From CAZSRX01 sp964609675 [NCBI: uncultured Bacteroidota bacterium] (lineage in GTDB: Bacteria; CLD3; SB21): a stretch of DNA of 64,000 nucleotides. The notes under the pieces are model-generated. The model made no database searches and was not told the DNA's origin. It saw only the letters and a list, made by a program, of their open reading frames with translations. A program made the position numbers and the translations under genes. Positions 50,364-61,800 of the stretch are shown piece after piece (positions within the stretch are counted from its first letter, which is position 1; every line of letters starts with the position of its first letter). The stretch spans positions 31,526 through 95,525 of the forward strand of contig CAZSRX010000009.1 of the NCBI GenBank assembly GCA_964609675.1. The letters run 5' to 3'.

Positions 50364-53141
50364 TTACTTGATGAACATCATCTTGCAGGATTTGACAAAG
50401 TTACCCGCGGCGATACGGTAGATGTATACGCCGGTGGATACCGTCTGGCCAAAGTTATTACGGCCGTCCCAAACCACATGGTGGCGTCCGGCTTCATAAC
50501 GACCGCTAGCCAAAGTACGAACCAGCTGGCCGTTGACGTTGTAAATGTTCAGCGTTACATCCGATTCTTTCGGCAGGGCGAAATTTATTGTCGTGGATGG
50601 ATTGAACGGATTCGGATAATTCTGCTCGAGCGTGAAATCCTTCGGAAGGTCGCTGTCCATATCCTTCGTAAATTCCATACGAGCCCCGGAAACACCGGTT
50701 ACAAGTATGTCATCGATATAAACGCCTTCAGACGTGGAAGAGCTGTTGGAGTAGAATACCCAACGGAATTTAAACGTGGTGCCTGCCGCGGCAGGAACGC
50801 TGAACGTCTTTTGCGCCCATGTTGTCCCGGTTCCATACCAGCGCCCGTTTGTAAACTCAACCCAACTGGTTCCATTATAGTACTGGAAGGAGCAATAATC
50901 ATAACTATCATAGGTTTTATACCAGATCCAGAAACTGATTTGGACATTGGAATAACCGGTAATGTTCAGGCCGTTTTTGTATTCCATATAGGAATTCATA
51001 TTATTGTCGTACGTCGTCCCCGTGCGGCCATTATCGGCGCACCAGGCGCTCCAGGTGCCTGAATGGACCCGTGCACTGGAAGAACTGCTCTTATCGCCCC
51101 AGTAATCCGAACCGCTGGTGCTGTTCTGATCGGCGGCAAGCCAATAAGTTCCGGGAACGGCGTTGCTTTCAAATCCTTCGCTTAGTAACGTAACGGTTGT
51201 ACCTCCCGAACTGATCGTGAAATTGGCGTTGCTCACGTCATTGGTGGCTGACGCGGCGGCGTCGGATACGCGGACACGACAGGTTGTCGCGGGATTGTTC
51301 GGGACCGTCCAGGCATAGGTGCCGGTGTTCGCCGTGCTGGCAACAATGGTCGTCCATGTGCTGCCGCTATTTACGGAATATTCGATTTTAACATTCGCGA
51401 TAGAGCCGGTAGATGTCCAGGTGATATTTTTGCTGGAGCCGACAGCCCAGTTTTCGCCGCCGTTCGGAGAAGTTACGGTAATACTGTTGGCCGCCGCGCC
51501 CGGGTAAGTTACATTCAGCGTGTACGCGCTGGTGGCTCCGCTGTAACCGTTTACTTTAATGTAGTACGTACCGGCCGGAGCGTTGGCATAACTGCCGGTT
51601 TCGGGATTGCTGGTCGTATAACCTTTGGCTTTTTCGACCAAACCGGCGTCATACAAATACCAATCCAAGTCCGCGCTGGTGCCGATCGCGAGGGAAATGC
51701 TGATCGTGCCGACGGAACCGGTTGTAAATGTGAAGTAATCGACATCAGTGGATGAACTGACCGCGCCTGTTACAGCCACGCCCGAACCGACCGGCCCGTT
51801 GGCGGTACCGCTGGTGTTATTGGATTCGCTCTCGGCGGTGATGTATCCCCCGCTGCTTGCGGATATCGTGAAGTTGGCGTTACTGATATCGTTGGTGGCC
51901 GCATTCGACGCATCGGATACGCGGACGCGGCAGGTCGTGGCCGGATTGTTCGGCACCGTCCAGCTGTAGGAGCCCGTGTTGCTGGTCGAGGCCACTATGG
52001 TTGTCCAGGTGCTGCCGCTGTTTACCGAATATTCTATCTTCACATTTGCAATGGTGCCGGTGGATGTCCAGGTGATGGTACGGGTCGTGTTCACCGTCCA
52101 GTTTTCGCCGCCGTTCGGTGCGGTAACGGTAATAGTCGGCGTGGTAGAACCGCTCACAAGACCGGAACGGGCGCCGTCTAAGGTCGCGTTCATGCGGGCG
52201 GACTGACCGGCGGAAAACATGTTCATGCAGGCGTCGTCGGTATAGTCCATATAATTCATGAACATATCCCCGTTGGGTCCGTTGGAGCAGCTGACGGTAG
52301 GGAAAGTGGGACAGCCGTAGTTTTCATCGGCCTGGTTCGGGGTATCGTCCACGTAATCGGTGCCGGTGCAGGCCGTGCCGTCGTCACCCCAAATGTGACG
52401 CAGGTTCAGGTAATGCCCGACTTCATGGGTCGCTGTGCGGCCTTTATTGAACGGAGCCGTCGCCGTACCGATATCGCCAAAATATTTATAACCGATAACC
52501 ACGCCGTCGGTGGCCGAGGCGCCGCCCGGGAACTGGGCGTAACCGAGAACGCCGCCGCCAAGGTTGCAAACCCAGATATTCAGATAACTGGCCGGCTCGA
52601 TCACGTCCGAACCGCCGCGGGATGTGTACTTGACATAGTCATTCGTACTCCAGGATGTTACCGTCGTCTGTTTGCGGATAATGCGGTCAAGTACGAACTG
52701 AATCTGCGTATTGGCGGCCAGTCCGCTGAACACCGAAGGCGTATTGCCGGCATCGGCATTGGCGCGGGCATAGTCTTCATTCAATATGCGAATCTGGGAC
52801 TGCACTTGCGCATCGGAGATGTTTTCGGTCGAAGTATTGTATACGACATGGACGATTACCCTAATCGTTCTGACGGCTTCGGTGGGCGCCATCATCAGGC
52901 GATTTTTTGCCAGAAGCATCGTCTGCGCTTCCTGAGCTTCAAAATTGCGCTTGTAATCCGGGTCGGTGGCCATCAGGTGTTCATGCACCTGCATGGTGCC
53001 GCAGGAACGGATATAAACTTCCTCGTCCGCATCATGATTGTGGTTGTGAGCTTTTTCTGCCTGAGCCATGACTAAAGCTGAAGAAATAACCAAGAGAGCT
53101 AAAATCATCAACGCTTTAGCGAGTTTCGTAACGTGTGTCAT
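50364..53141 (-). CDS. Secreted M43 (pappalysin-like) metalloprotease with repeats and FlgD-like sorting domain
   Basis: 925 residues. Signal peptide 1-27, then a His/Asp-rich linker. The zinc site HEVGHYLNLRH spans 239-249, with the Met-turn MNYMDYTD near 296. The residues YGCPTF and CSNGPNG fit the M43 family. Two near-identical Ig-like repeats (about 335-425 and 555-645) flank a PPC-like domain, and a MAM/jelly-roll-like part follows. The C-terminus is a FlgD-like domain with NPFNPSTTI and WDGRNNFGQTVSTGVYIYRI, typical of secreted FCB-group proteins. Probably an extracellular or surface protease. Confidence 0.85.
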   Translation of the reverse strand: MTHVTKLAKALMILALLVISSALVMAQAEKAHNHNHDADEEVYIRSCGTMQVHEHLMATDPDYKRNFEAQEAQTMLLAKNRLMMAPTEAVRTIRVIVHVVYNTSTENISDAQVQSQIRILNEDYARANADAGNTPSVFSGLAANTQIQFVLDRIIRKQTTVTSWSTNDYVKYTSRGGSDVIEPASYLNIWVCNLGGGVLGYAQFPGGASATDGVVIGYKYFGDIGTATAPFNKGRTATHEVGHYLNLRHIWGDDGTACTGTDYVDDTPNQADENYGCPTFPTVSCSNGPNGDMFMNYMDYTDDACMNMFSAGQSARMNATLDGARSGLVSGSTTPTITVTAPNGGENWTVNTTRTITWTSTGTIANVKIEYSVNSGSTWTTIVASTSNTGSYSWTVPNNPATTCRVRVSDASNAATNDISNANFTISASSGGYITAESESNNTSGTANGPVGSGVAVTGAVSSSTDVDYFTFTTGSVGTISISLAIGTSADLDWYLYDAGLVEKAKGYTTSNPETGSYANAPAGTYYIKVNGYSGATSAYTLNVTYPGAAANSITVTSPNGGENWAVGSSKNITWTSTGSIANVKIEYSVNSGSTWTTIVASTANTGTYAWTVPNNPATTCRVRVSDAAASATNDVSNANFTISSGGTTVTLLSEGFESNAVPGTYWLAADQNSTSGSDYWGDKSSSSSARVHSGTWSAWCADNGRTGTTYDNNMNSYMEYKNGLNITGYSNVQISFWIWYKTYDSYDYCSFQYYNGTSWVEFTNGRWYGTGTTWAQKTFSVPAAAGTTFKFRWVFYSNSSSTSEGVYIDDILVTGVSGARMEFTKDMDSDLPKDFTLEQNYPNPFNPSTTINFALPKESDVTLNIYNVNGQLVRTLASGRYEAGRHHVVWDGRNNFGQTVSTGVYIYRIAAGNFVKSCKMMFIK
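51213..52138 (-). repeat. Duplicated Ig-like coding repeat in the metalloprotease gene
   Basis: Segments at about 51213-51488 and 51865-52138 encode nearly the same 90-residue unit (APNGGENW or SPNGGENW at its start, RVRVSDA and NANFTIS at its end). The two share long identical DNA runs, so the duplication is recent or maintained by conversion. They flank the PPC-like domain. Confidence 0.75.
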
Positions 53142-53555
53142 TTTTTCTCCTTGTTCGGGTTAATATTAAAAAATGAAATGAAAACGCGAATAATACTCTT
53201 CAAAAATCATGCCTTAAAGTTAATTTGTTGTTATTATTTGTTTTATTTGTGTGAGCATTAGTTTACTTCATTATTGATTTATGTGCATCTATCCATACAA
53301 ATTTAAAATCGTCTTTCATATAGCTAATATTTACAATATAATATTTTTGTGTAAATATTTATGCGCTGATTCTAAAACAGTGTGTGCAATACTTTACATA
53401 AGAACTCTGTTTTTCTTTAAAAGCATTGCCTTAAAAAAATTAAATCGATAAAAAAACTTGCGATATTTATTGCAATTTGATAAAATGTAATATATGGAAA
53501 ACGTTGATTATTTTAATTCACACCAGAAGCCGGTTTTCCCGGATACGGCGGTATT
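53142..53555. other. Divergent promoter region, no supported gene
   Basis: 414 bp, strongly AT-rich, between the leftward metalloprotease and the rightward PfkB kinase. An AAGGAG ribosome site serves the protease. No ORF, repeat or hairpin of note was seen; it presumably holds both promoters. Confidence 0.6.
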
Positions 53556-54461
53556 ATGAATCAAACAGCCAAAACGGAAATTTTTTCCATTGGTGAGATA
53601 TTGTATGATATTTACCCTGACCGTTCGGTGATCGGTGGAGCGCCTTTCAACTTCATTTATCACATTCGCAAACTCACCGGCCAGGGCCGGTTGATATCGC
53701 AGATTGGAAACGACCGGCCGGGAAAGGATTTGGCGCGTTTTTTATCTGAGAACTCTATGAGCGGCCATTTCATCGCCACCGACGCGCGTCATCCGACCGG
53801 GACGGCACAAGTAGCTTTTGAAAAAGATAAAACGCCTGTCTTTACCATACCGGAGGAAGCGGCTTACGATTATATTGAAATCACCGACGCCGTTGAAGCC
53901 TGCGTAATTTCTAACGCTTATCTGTTATATTTTGGCACGCTGGCCCAGCGCAGTCCGGTTACGAGAAAAAGCATCGAACGGCTTTACGCGCTCAGAGTTA
54001 AATTACTTTTTGATGTGAACCTGAGGCAGAATTATTATTCGGAAGAAATTTTAAGCCGGTCGCTGAGCGCGGCGCATATCGTTAAGATGAATTTGGACGA
54101 ACTGCGGGTAATCAATGATCTTTTTTTTCATATCCCGTTTGATTTATACGAATTGGCCGCCGATATCGTCCGGGTCTTTCGTTCGGAATTGGTTTGCGTC
54201 ACGATGGGTTCGGAGGGCGCGGTACTGACCGACGGCGATTATTTTACCAGCTATCGGCATCCGCTGACCGATATTACCGATACGGTAGGGGCCGGCGACG
54301 GCCTGGCGGCCATTCTGGCGCTGGGCTATCAGCGGCAATGGGACTTGCAGACTCTCATTGAAAGAGCAAGCGAATTTGCGGCGGAAGTTTGTCGGTATCA
54401 GGGCGCGCTGTTACCGGATGCGGCCTATACTAAATTTCGTGGCTGGTTTGAGCCAATCTGA
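53556..54461 (+). CDS. PfkB family carbohydrate kinase (fructokinase-like)
   Basis: 301 residues. N-terminal substrate region GEILYDIYP and SVIGGAPFNF near 11-32, and the catalytic/anion-hole motif DTVGAGDGLAAILAL near 246-260, where the Asp of GAGD is the base. A LISQIGNDRPGKD segment near 47-60 is a normal PfkB element. Best guess is phosphorylation of fructose or a related sugar in the cytoplasm. It stands alone on this strand. Confidence 0.88.
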   Translation: MNQTAKTEIFSIGEILYDIYPDRSVIGGAPFNFIYHIRKLTGQGRLISQIGNDRPGKDLARFLSENSMSGHFIATDARHPTGTAQVAFEKDKTPVFTIPEEAAYDYIEITDAVEACVISNAYLLYFGTLAQRSPVTRKSIERLYALRVKLLFDVNLRQNYYSEEILSRSLSAAHIVKMNLDELRVINDLFFHIPFDLYELAADIVRVFRSELVCVTMGSEGAVLTDGDYFTSYRHPLTDITDTVGAGDGLAAILALGYQRQWDLQTLIERASEFAAEVCRYQGALLPDAAYTKFRGWFEPI

Positions 54462-54571
54462 ACAGCTGTACCTGCCGTAACGCCGATACCCTTCCCTGTT
54501 ACAGAACGGTTTAACGGAGGCTAAAAGGTTTTTTCATTTCGATGATAAATCGTTCCCGGAACACAACGGAT

Positions 54572-55336
54572 TTATTCAAAAAACTTCAGATTGGACAGAA
54601 AACTTTTAATCGCCGCATTGACCGCGCCGGGATTTTCCATCATGGCCAAATGGCCGGCGCCGTCGATTTCGTGGTAATGAATGAGCGGATTCAGATTTTT
54701 GGTTTCGCGGTATTCGTTCAGCGGCACCAGCATGTCATAGCGGCCGGCGATAAGCAGGATCGGGATTTCCAGAGTAGCCGCCAGACGGGTTTGGTCTTTG
54801 CGGCCGGCCATTGCGCGAAGGGCGCCAATCATTCCTTCGGCGGTGGCTTCCCGGAAAATCGTGTCTAATTCACGGCTGGCATCGGAATGATTTAAGTTGT
54901 CCGGCGCGAGGAGCTTTTCCTTCATGGCGGCGGTTACGGCGTCTTTTTCTCCTGACTGGATGCGCGCGATGGTATGCATGCGGTTCGCGCGGGTTTCCTC
55001 ACTGTCGGCGATGACGCGCGAACATAGCAGCCCGAGTCCGCTCAGGCGATGCCGGTAGCGTTCCGCAAAGGCCAGCGCGATGTAACCGCCCATCGAATGG
55101 CCGAGGACGACGGCGGTCTGAATTTTGAGCCGGTCCATCAGCCGCGCGATAAGATCCGCGTAGGCCTCCATGGTATCCACGGCTTCGCCGGCGCTCTGCC
55201 CGAATCCGGGCAGGTCGGGCGCCAGCACCCGATGCGTGTCTTTGAAAATGAATTGGTGCCGCCATATCCGATGGTTCAGCGGATAGCCGTGTATCAGGAT
55301 AACCGCCGGCCCTGAACCTTTATCAAAACAGAACAT
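54572..55336 (-). CDS. Alpha/beta hydrolase
   Basis: 254 residues from ATG 55336, with GTGAGG upstream; a GTG at 55351 directly after the ProS stop would add five residues. The nucleophile elbow GHSMGGYIAL has Ser near 90, the acid is in LIAGRYDMLVP near 195-205 and the His in GAGHLAMMENP near 230. The oxyanion loop is HGYPLNHRIW. It hydrolyses an ester or related bond, substrate unknown. It is co-transcribed after proS with only a 15-nt gap. Confidence 0.85.
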   Translation of the reverse strand: MFCFDKGSGPAVILIHGYPLNHRIWRHQFIFKDTHRVLAPDLPGFGQSAGEAVDTMEAYADLIARLMDRLKIQTAVVLGHSMGGYIALAFAERYRHRLSGLGLLCSRVIADSEETRANRMHTIARIQSGEKDAVTAAMKEKLLAPDNLNHSDASRELDTIFREATAEGMIGALRAMAGRKDQTRLAATLEIPILLIAGRYDMLVPLNEYRETKNLNPLIHYHEIDGAGHLAMMENPGAVNAAIKSFLSNLKFFE

Positions 55337-55351
55337 GGTTGACGGCCTCAC

Positions 55352-56788
55352 TTAATACGCTTTGCCGATGATGACCTGCGTGGCCGTTTCCTTGCCGCTC
55401 ATGACACAGACGCCCTTCTCACCGGTTTGCTCAAAAGGAATAACCCGTACGGTGGCCTTCATGGCTTCTTTGAGTTTGGCTTCATGTTCCGCGTCGCCGG
55501 CCCAGAAACATCGGGCAAAACCGCCGTCGGATTCCATGAGCGACCGGAGTTCGTCATAATTTTTAACCGGCAGGGTATGGTCGTCGCGGAATTTCTTAGC
55601 GCGGAGGAACAGGTTTTGCTGGATATCCGTAATGGTGTGCAGGACGCGCGTCGCCAGATGATCCAGTTTGACGGTTTCCTTGGAAGCCTTATCCATCTTA
55701 TCGCGCCGGGCGATGACTGCCTGACCGGCAGCAACGTCCTTCGGACCGACCTCGATCCGCACGGGAACGCCCTGAAGCTCCCACTCGTTGAACTTCCAGC
55801 CCGGCCGGTACTGGTCGCGGTCATCCACATGTACCCGCACGCGCTGTTCGGAGAGTTCCTGCCGGATGCGGTTGGCGGCTTCCATCACGGCGGTTTTTTC
55901 AGAGTCGTCTTTGTAAATCGGCACCACGACGACCTGTCTGGGCGCTAATTTCGGAGGAAGGACAAGACCGGTATCGTCGCTGTGCGCCATAATCAGCGCG
56001 CCGATCAGCCGCGTGCTGACGCCCCAGCTGGTGGCCCAGACATACTGCAGTTCCTTGTTGGCATCCTGATATTTGACATCGAACGCTTTGGCAAAATTCT
56101 GTCCCAGATTATGCGAAGTACCGGCTTGCAGGGCTTTTTTATCCTGCATCATCGCTTCGATGCAGTATGTGTGCAGGGCGCCGGCGAATTTTTCGGAATC
56201 GGTTTTTTTACCGTGATAGACCGGCAGAGCCATAAATTCTTCGGCAAAACGCTTATACACATGAAGCATCTTTACGGTTTCCTCTTCCGCCTCTTCATAG
56301 GTGGCGTGGGCGGTATGCCCTTCCTGCCAGAGGAATTCCGTGGTGCGGAGAAACAGGCGCGTGCGCATTTCCCAGCGCACCACATTCGCCCACTGATTAA
56401 TCAGGATCGGCAGGTCGCGGTAGGACTGAATCCACTTTTGATACATGCTCCAGATAACGGTCTCCGAAGTCGGACGCACATACAGTTTTTCTTCAAGTTC
56501 CTTGCCGCCGCCGTGCGTAACGACCGCGCATTCCGGAGCGAACCCCTCCACATGCTCTTTCTCCTTATTGATGAAACTTTCCGGGATGAAGAGCGGAAAG
56601 TACGCATTGATATGACCGGTCTCCTTGAACATGGCGTCCAGATTCTGCTGTATCAGTTCCCAGACCGCATAACCGTTCGGCCGGATTACCATGCAACCCT
56701 TGACGGGCGCATAATCCGCGAGCTGGGCCTGCAATACAATATCAATATACCATTGGGAATAGTCCTGTTCGCGTTTTGTAATACCCAT
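55352..56788 (-). CDS. proS: Prolyl-tRNA synthetase, short archaeal/eukaryote-like type
   Basis: 478 residues. It begins [19 protein letters not shown], and carries class II motif 2 text [19 protein letters not shown] near 142-160 and a [14 protein letters not shown] segment near 105-118. The anticodon-binding domain follows from about 280 ([10 protein letters not shown]) and a C-terminal zinc-type extension ends in ...GKAY. It lacks the YbaK-like editing insert of the long bacterial type. It charges tRNA-Pro. This type is common in FCB-group bacteria. Confidence 0.95.
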   Translation of the reverse strand: MGITKREQDYSQWYIDIVLQAQLADYAPVKGCMVIRPNGYAVWELIQQNLDAMFKETGHINAYFPLFIPESFINKEKEHVEGFAPECAVVTHGGGKELEEKLYVRPTSETVIWSMYQKWIQSYRDLPILINQWANVVRWEMRTRLFLRTTEFLWQEGHTAHATYEEAEEETVKMLHVYKRFAEEFMALPVYHGKKTDSEKFAGALHTYCIEAMMQDKKALQAGTSHNLGQNFAKAFDVKYQDANKELQYVWATSWGVSTRLIGALIMAHSDDTGLVLPPKLAPRQVVVVPIYKDDSEKTAVMEAANRIRQELSEQRVRVHVDDRDQYRPGWKFNEWELQGVPVRIEVGPKDVAAGQAVIARRDKMDKASKETVKLDHLATRVLHTITDIQQNLFLRAKKFRDDHTLPVKNYDELRSLMESDGGFARCFWAGDAEHEAKLKEAMKATVRVIPFEQTGEKGVCVMSGKETATQVIIGKAY

Positions 56789-56975
56789 ACCTAATCTCTC
56801 TCAAAGTAAACGTAATAGGTTTCAACATTTAAAAAGCTTAATTTAATAATTATTTGATTTGTTACAAGTTTTATCCGATAAAAAATTCTTACACGTAACA
56901 TTTTTAATTTAACTTTAAAATAAAAATGTCTATATTGAATGACCTGATTATTAAAAAAAATCTTATCCGGAAGCC

Positions 56976-58814
56976 ATGAAAACCAATTCAATGATTCTTA
57001 TCACACCGCTGTGCCTTTTAAACCTTTTTTTTCTGACCGTTCGGAATTACTCTCAGACCAGTGAGAATATGTTTGAAAAAGGGTTGAAAGCCTTTTTACA
57101 GAAGGATTACCGGAATGCCTTGCGAGATTTTAAAACGCTTATCCGGGAATATCCGGATGCTCCCCGCGCGGAATTCAGCCGCCTGCTACTGGTCAAGTCC
57201 TGTTACCAGCTCAAACGCTACCGTGAAATCGCGGCCGTAACGGCGGGGTATGAAACCGCCTCCGCCCCCGGTAACTGCCGGGATGAACTTCTTCTGATAA
57301 GAGCCAAATCGGCATTAGCCGAGGACCAGATGGCCGAAGGCGCCCGTATGCTTATCCATTTGCGGCGTACGGCCAAAGACCAATCGATACGACGGGAAGC
57401 GGATTCCGTGCTGGAAGTTCTCGCAGACCGTATCCTGACATTGCAGGAAATGCGTACCCTGTTAGCCACATTAAAAGAACCCGCCGACATACAATCCGCG
57501 GCTTTAATGACCGCGCAACGGATGGCTGTTAACCAACGTTATCGTCAGGCCGCGGCACTATGCCGTGAAATGCTGCAGGAGCGTCTTGACCACAAAACGG
57601 AAAAGAGTTTTAATTCGCTGCTTCATCGGATTCAGCCGCTTTCCGAAGGGCCGGTACGCATCGGCCTGATTGCTTCCCTGACAGGCGAGGACAGCGAAAC
57701 GGGCGCCGCCATTCGTATTGGCGCGGAATATGGCGCGTATCAATATAACCTCAAATATGAGCCCAAAATCGAACTGGTCATACTGGATGACCATTCGGAC
57801 ATCATCCAGAGCGTCCGGCATGCGCGCGCGCTGTGTCTCAGCGACGATATCAGCGTTATCATCGGGCCGGCGGACGGCCAGCGCATGGCCGCCGTCGCGG
57901 CCGAAGCCAATCATTACCGCATTCCGGTTATCGCGCCGGTTACTACGCTTGCCGGACTTACGGATATCGGTAATTTTATATACCAGGCCAACATCCCGCT
58001 TGATATTCAGTCTAAGATGCTGGCGGAGTATGCCTTCAGGCAGTTGAATCTGAAAACCTTTGCCGTGCTGGCGCCGTCGGACCCAAACGGTGAGCAATCC
58101 AGCGCTGCCTTCATCGCCCGCATCCGTCAGCTGGGCGGCCGTGTTCTGACGGTAGAACGTTATTACGAAGGCACCGAGGATTTCCGCGCTCAGCTCATCC
58201 GCATCCGTAAGATCGGGCTGTTAGACCTGGTTACCCGTTCGGTAAATTTCGACCCGCTTCACCCGATGTCCCGTAAAACCCTGGATTCGCTGTATTACCT
58301 TTATTATCCCTCCGATACCGACGATAAAGACGCTTTTGCCGTACCGATGGACCACATTCAGGGACTGTTCATGCCGATGTATTCCGAGGAACTTAAATAC
58401 ATTGCGCCCCAGCTGGCGTATTATAACATCCGCTCCCAGTGGCTGGGCAGTATGCAATGGAATTCCCTGAGCGACCTGAAAGCCCAGCAGAATTACCTGA
58501 ACGGGGCGGTCTTTGTTGCGGATGCTTATTTCAACGCGGAGGATCCGCGTTATCGCGATTTTGCCGCCCAGTTCCGCCAGTGGACTGGACGGGAACCGGC
58601 TTTACCTATCCTCTGGGGTTACGACCCGATGGGCATGATCACCGAACTGGTGCGCACCGGATCGTTTGGCGCCGACGAAATTCAGGCCGAACTGCAGAAC
58701 GGTTATGAGTGGAAAGGCCTGCGTCATACTATCCGGTTTAGCAAAGATAAACGGTACAACGACGCTCCGGTCATCCTTCAATTCTATGGCGGACAAATTA
58801 AAAAATTAAATTAA
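56976..58814 (+). CDS. TPR plus periplasmic-binding-fold protein (LpoA/branched-chain-binding-like)
   Basis: 612 residues. A signal peptide at 1-25 (SMILITPLCLLNLFFLTV) precedes TPR-like helices (about 30-215: ENMFEKGLKAFLQKDYRNAL). A type I periplasmic-binding fold runs from about 225: VRIGLIASLTGEDSETGAAIRIG, then VIIGPADGQRMAAVAAEA near 305-322 and PVIAPVTTL. The combination matches proteins such as LpoA or amino-acid-binding receptors. No ABC transporter genes adjoin it, so an envelope-scaffold or peptidoglycan-regulator role is possible. It precedes the lamin-tail protein by 19 nt. Confidence 0.75.
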   Translation: MKTNSMILITPLCLLNLFFLTVRNYSQTSENMFEKGLKAFLQKDYRNALRDFKTLIREYPDAPRAEFSRLLLVKSCYQLKRYREIAAVTAGYETASAPGNCRDELLLIRAKSALAEDQMAEGARMLIHLRRTAKDQSIRREADSVLEVLADRILTLQEMRTLLATLKEPADIQSAALMTAQRMAVNQRYRQAAALCREMLQERLDHKTEKSFNSLLHRIQPLSEGPVRIGLIASLTGEDSETGAAIRIGAEYGAYQYNLKYEPKIELVILDDHSDIIQSVRHARALCLSDDISVIIGPADGQRMAAVAAEANHYRIPVIAPVTTLAGLTDIGNFIYQANIPLDIQSKMLAEYAFRQLNLKTFAVLAPSDPNGEQSSAAFIARIRQLGGRVLTVERYYEGTEDFRAQLIRIRKIGLLDLVTRSVNFDPLHPMSRKTLDSLYYLYYPSDTDDKDAFAVPMDHIQGLFMPMYSEELKYIAPQLAYYNIRSQWLGSMQWNSLSDLKAQQNYLNGAVFVADAYFNAEDPRYRDFAAQFRQWTGREPALPILWGYDPMGMITELVRTGSFGADEIQAELQNGYEWKGLRHTIRFSKDKRYNDAPVILQFYGGQIKKLN

Positions 58815-58833
58815 CTATACGGGTAAAACTTAT

Positions 58834-61800
58834 ATGCGCAGAATGCGAGATTTTATAATTACCGTCGCCATGATGCTGTCCCTCATGCCTGTTGTACTGA
58901 TGGCGCAAACGGACAGCGTGACGCTGTCGGAAATTATGTTTGACCCCGTCGGGGCGGACGAATACGATGAATTTATTGAAATTTATAATTACAGTAAAAC
59001 TCAAATCTACAATTTATCCGGCTGGAAACTTTCCGACAGCACCGGCACGGATAACATCGTCGACGCCGGCGAGGGATTGCTGTTATATCCCGGACAATAT
59101 GGCATCATTCTGGACGGCGATTATAATTCGGGCACCAACCCTTACAATACGTTGATTCCCGATACAGCGCGGATTTTAAAAATAGGGACCAGTGATTTCT
59201 GTAATGGCGGACTGCGTAATTCGCCTCCTGAACCCATTTATCTTATTAATGGCTCAGCCGATACGGTTGCCCGATATAAATACTCCGGCGGTTCACCTAA
59301 CGGCAAGTCCGATGAAAAAATCATTATGGATAACAATAATGATGTCTCGAATTGGGCGCGCAGCCTTGTTGTTTACGGGACGCCTGGTTTTAAAAATTCC
59401 GTGAGTCCGGTTGTTAATGATTTATCCGTCAGCGGAAACCGACTGATTTTTAATCCGCCATCTCTCACGGAAGGCGACACCGTACGGATTACCGCAACGG
59501 TTAAGAATCCGGGATTGGAAACCATTACGAGATTTAAAATAAAATTTTACGACGACGCGAATCAGAACTACCTGCCGGATGCGGCGGAACTTTTTGACTC
59601 CACCGTTTATAACGGCACGCTTGCGTCCGGGGATTCGGTAGCGTCGTCAGTTACCACTGCTCCGCTGAGCGCCGGATGGCACCGGTTCATCGCCGTGATC
59701 GCGGACACCAGCGTCCTGCCTTCGCCGGATGAAAATTCAGGGAACAACCGCCGTCTGGATTCCGTACGGGTAACCTCAGCGATTCTGGCCGATTCCGTAA
59801 CCATATCGGAAGTCATGTTCAAACCATTAAGCGGCACTACCATAGATGAATTTGTGGAGTTGTATAATTATGGCAGTGCGCCCGTTAATTTCACCGGCTG
59901 GAAAATCCGCGACAATGCGTCCACAGATGAGCTCGTGGACGCCGGTTTCGGCATGACGCTGGCGCCCGGTAAATTCGCCGTAATCTTCCCGCAGACGTAT
60001 GATCCCGCAAGCGGCATTTACGCGGATCTCATCCCGCCCGACGCACTGATTATAAAAGTGGATGACTCGTCCATCGGCAACCAGCTGACCAACGAAGGCG
60101 ATATGATTAAGATCATCAACCCGGACGGCGATACGGTCAGCGCGTATGTGTTTACTGCGCCCACATCGCATCCGGCGGGTTATTCGTACGAGAAGCGCCT
60201 GCTGACCGCCGATAATTCCGCATCCAACTGGGCGGTTACGCTGAACCTTAACGGAACGCCCGGATCGCTGAATTCCATCACGCCGGTGGATTTTGATCTG
60301 TCGGTTCCGTCACAGTATGTCTCCTTCACGCCGCCGTATCCGGAGCAGAACGCCCCTTTTACCATGAAGGCTATAATCAAAAACAGCGGCGGGCAGCCCA
60401 GCGGCTCGTTTTCGGTGATTATTCAACGCATCATCCAGAGTGATACGATTGTAAAATTGAATCAGAATTATTCCGGCCTGAATACCGGCGATTCGATGGC
60501 TGTGATAATTACCGACACGGCGCTTATTTCAGGCGATCAGAAGTATCGCATTCGCGTAATCTACGGGCAGGACCAGAAGCCGGACAACAACACGGCGCTT
60601 AAAACCCTTCTGATCGGCAAACCGAGGAACTGTGTGGTGATTAACGAGTTCATTTATATACCACTTTCCGATCTTTCTGACTGGGTCGAGCTCTATAACC
60701 GCAGTAACGATACGCTGGACCTTAACGGCTGGAAGTTTGCCGACGGCAGTATCCTGACGACGCCGGTGCAGCTAACCGCGGCGCCGTTTCCTCTGCTGCC
60801 CGGGGAATTTGTCGTGATCAGCGGCGATACGGACCAGATATCCGGCGATCCCATTAAAAAGATTAAAGTCGCCGGGTTTCCCAATCTCAATTCCTCATCG
60901 AGCGATAAAGCGGTGCTGTTCGACAGCGTCGGCGCGGTGATTGACAGCCTGAATTACAGCCCTTCGTGGGGCGGTAGCGACGGCATCTCGCTCGAACGCC
61001 GTCATCCCGACAGCAATGCCGTACTGGCCTCAAGCTGGGGCACCTGCACGGATCCGTCCGGCAGTACGCCGGGAAGACTGAACAGTCTTTTTACAGTCGC
61101 CTATGACCTGTCATTCGGCTCACAGGGCATAACTTTCGCGCCGCCGTTTCCGGCCCCGGGAGAATCGTTTACCGTGCAGGCCATCATTAAAAATCTCGGT
61201 ACAATGACGAGCGGATCGTTTGCGGTCTCGCTCCGGCGCTTGCTTCCGGGCGATACGGTTCTATTACTGAATCAAAATTATTTGCCGCTGAATGCCGGCG
61301 ATTCGCTGATTATCTCGCTGGCCGATACCGCACGGCTTTCCGGACTGCAGAAATACCGCGTAACCATCGATTATCCGGGCGACATGAAACCGTCGAACAA
61401 TACGCTCACAAAAACTTTGTTTACCGGTACACGGCGATACAGCGCCGTAATTAATGAAATCAAATATTATGAGTCGGCGGGCGACTGGATCGAAATCTAT
61501 AATCGGAGCGGCGATACGCTCGATCTGAAGAAATGGAAACTGGCCGATGAGGTGGATTTCAAATCGCCCAAGACGATCACCGCGTCCACTTTTATTTTAT
61601 TGCCGGGTGATTATGTCGTTGTCAGTTCCGATACGGCTCAGTTTGCGGGTTTGCCATTTAAAAAAATCAAAATGTCGCTATCCAGCTTTAACCAGACCGG
61701 GGATATGGCGGTGCTGTTCGACAGTCTCGGCGCGGTGGTGGACAGTGTGTTCTATGACGACAACTGGGGGGGCAATGCCGCGGGCAAATCACTCGAGCGT

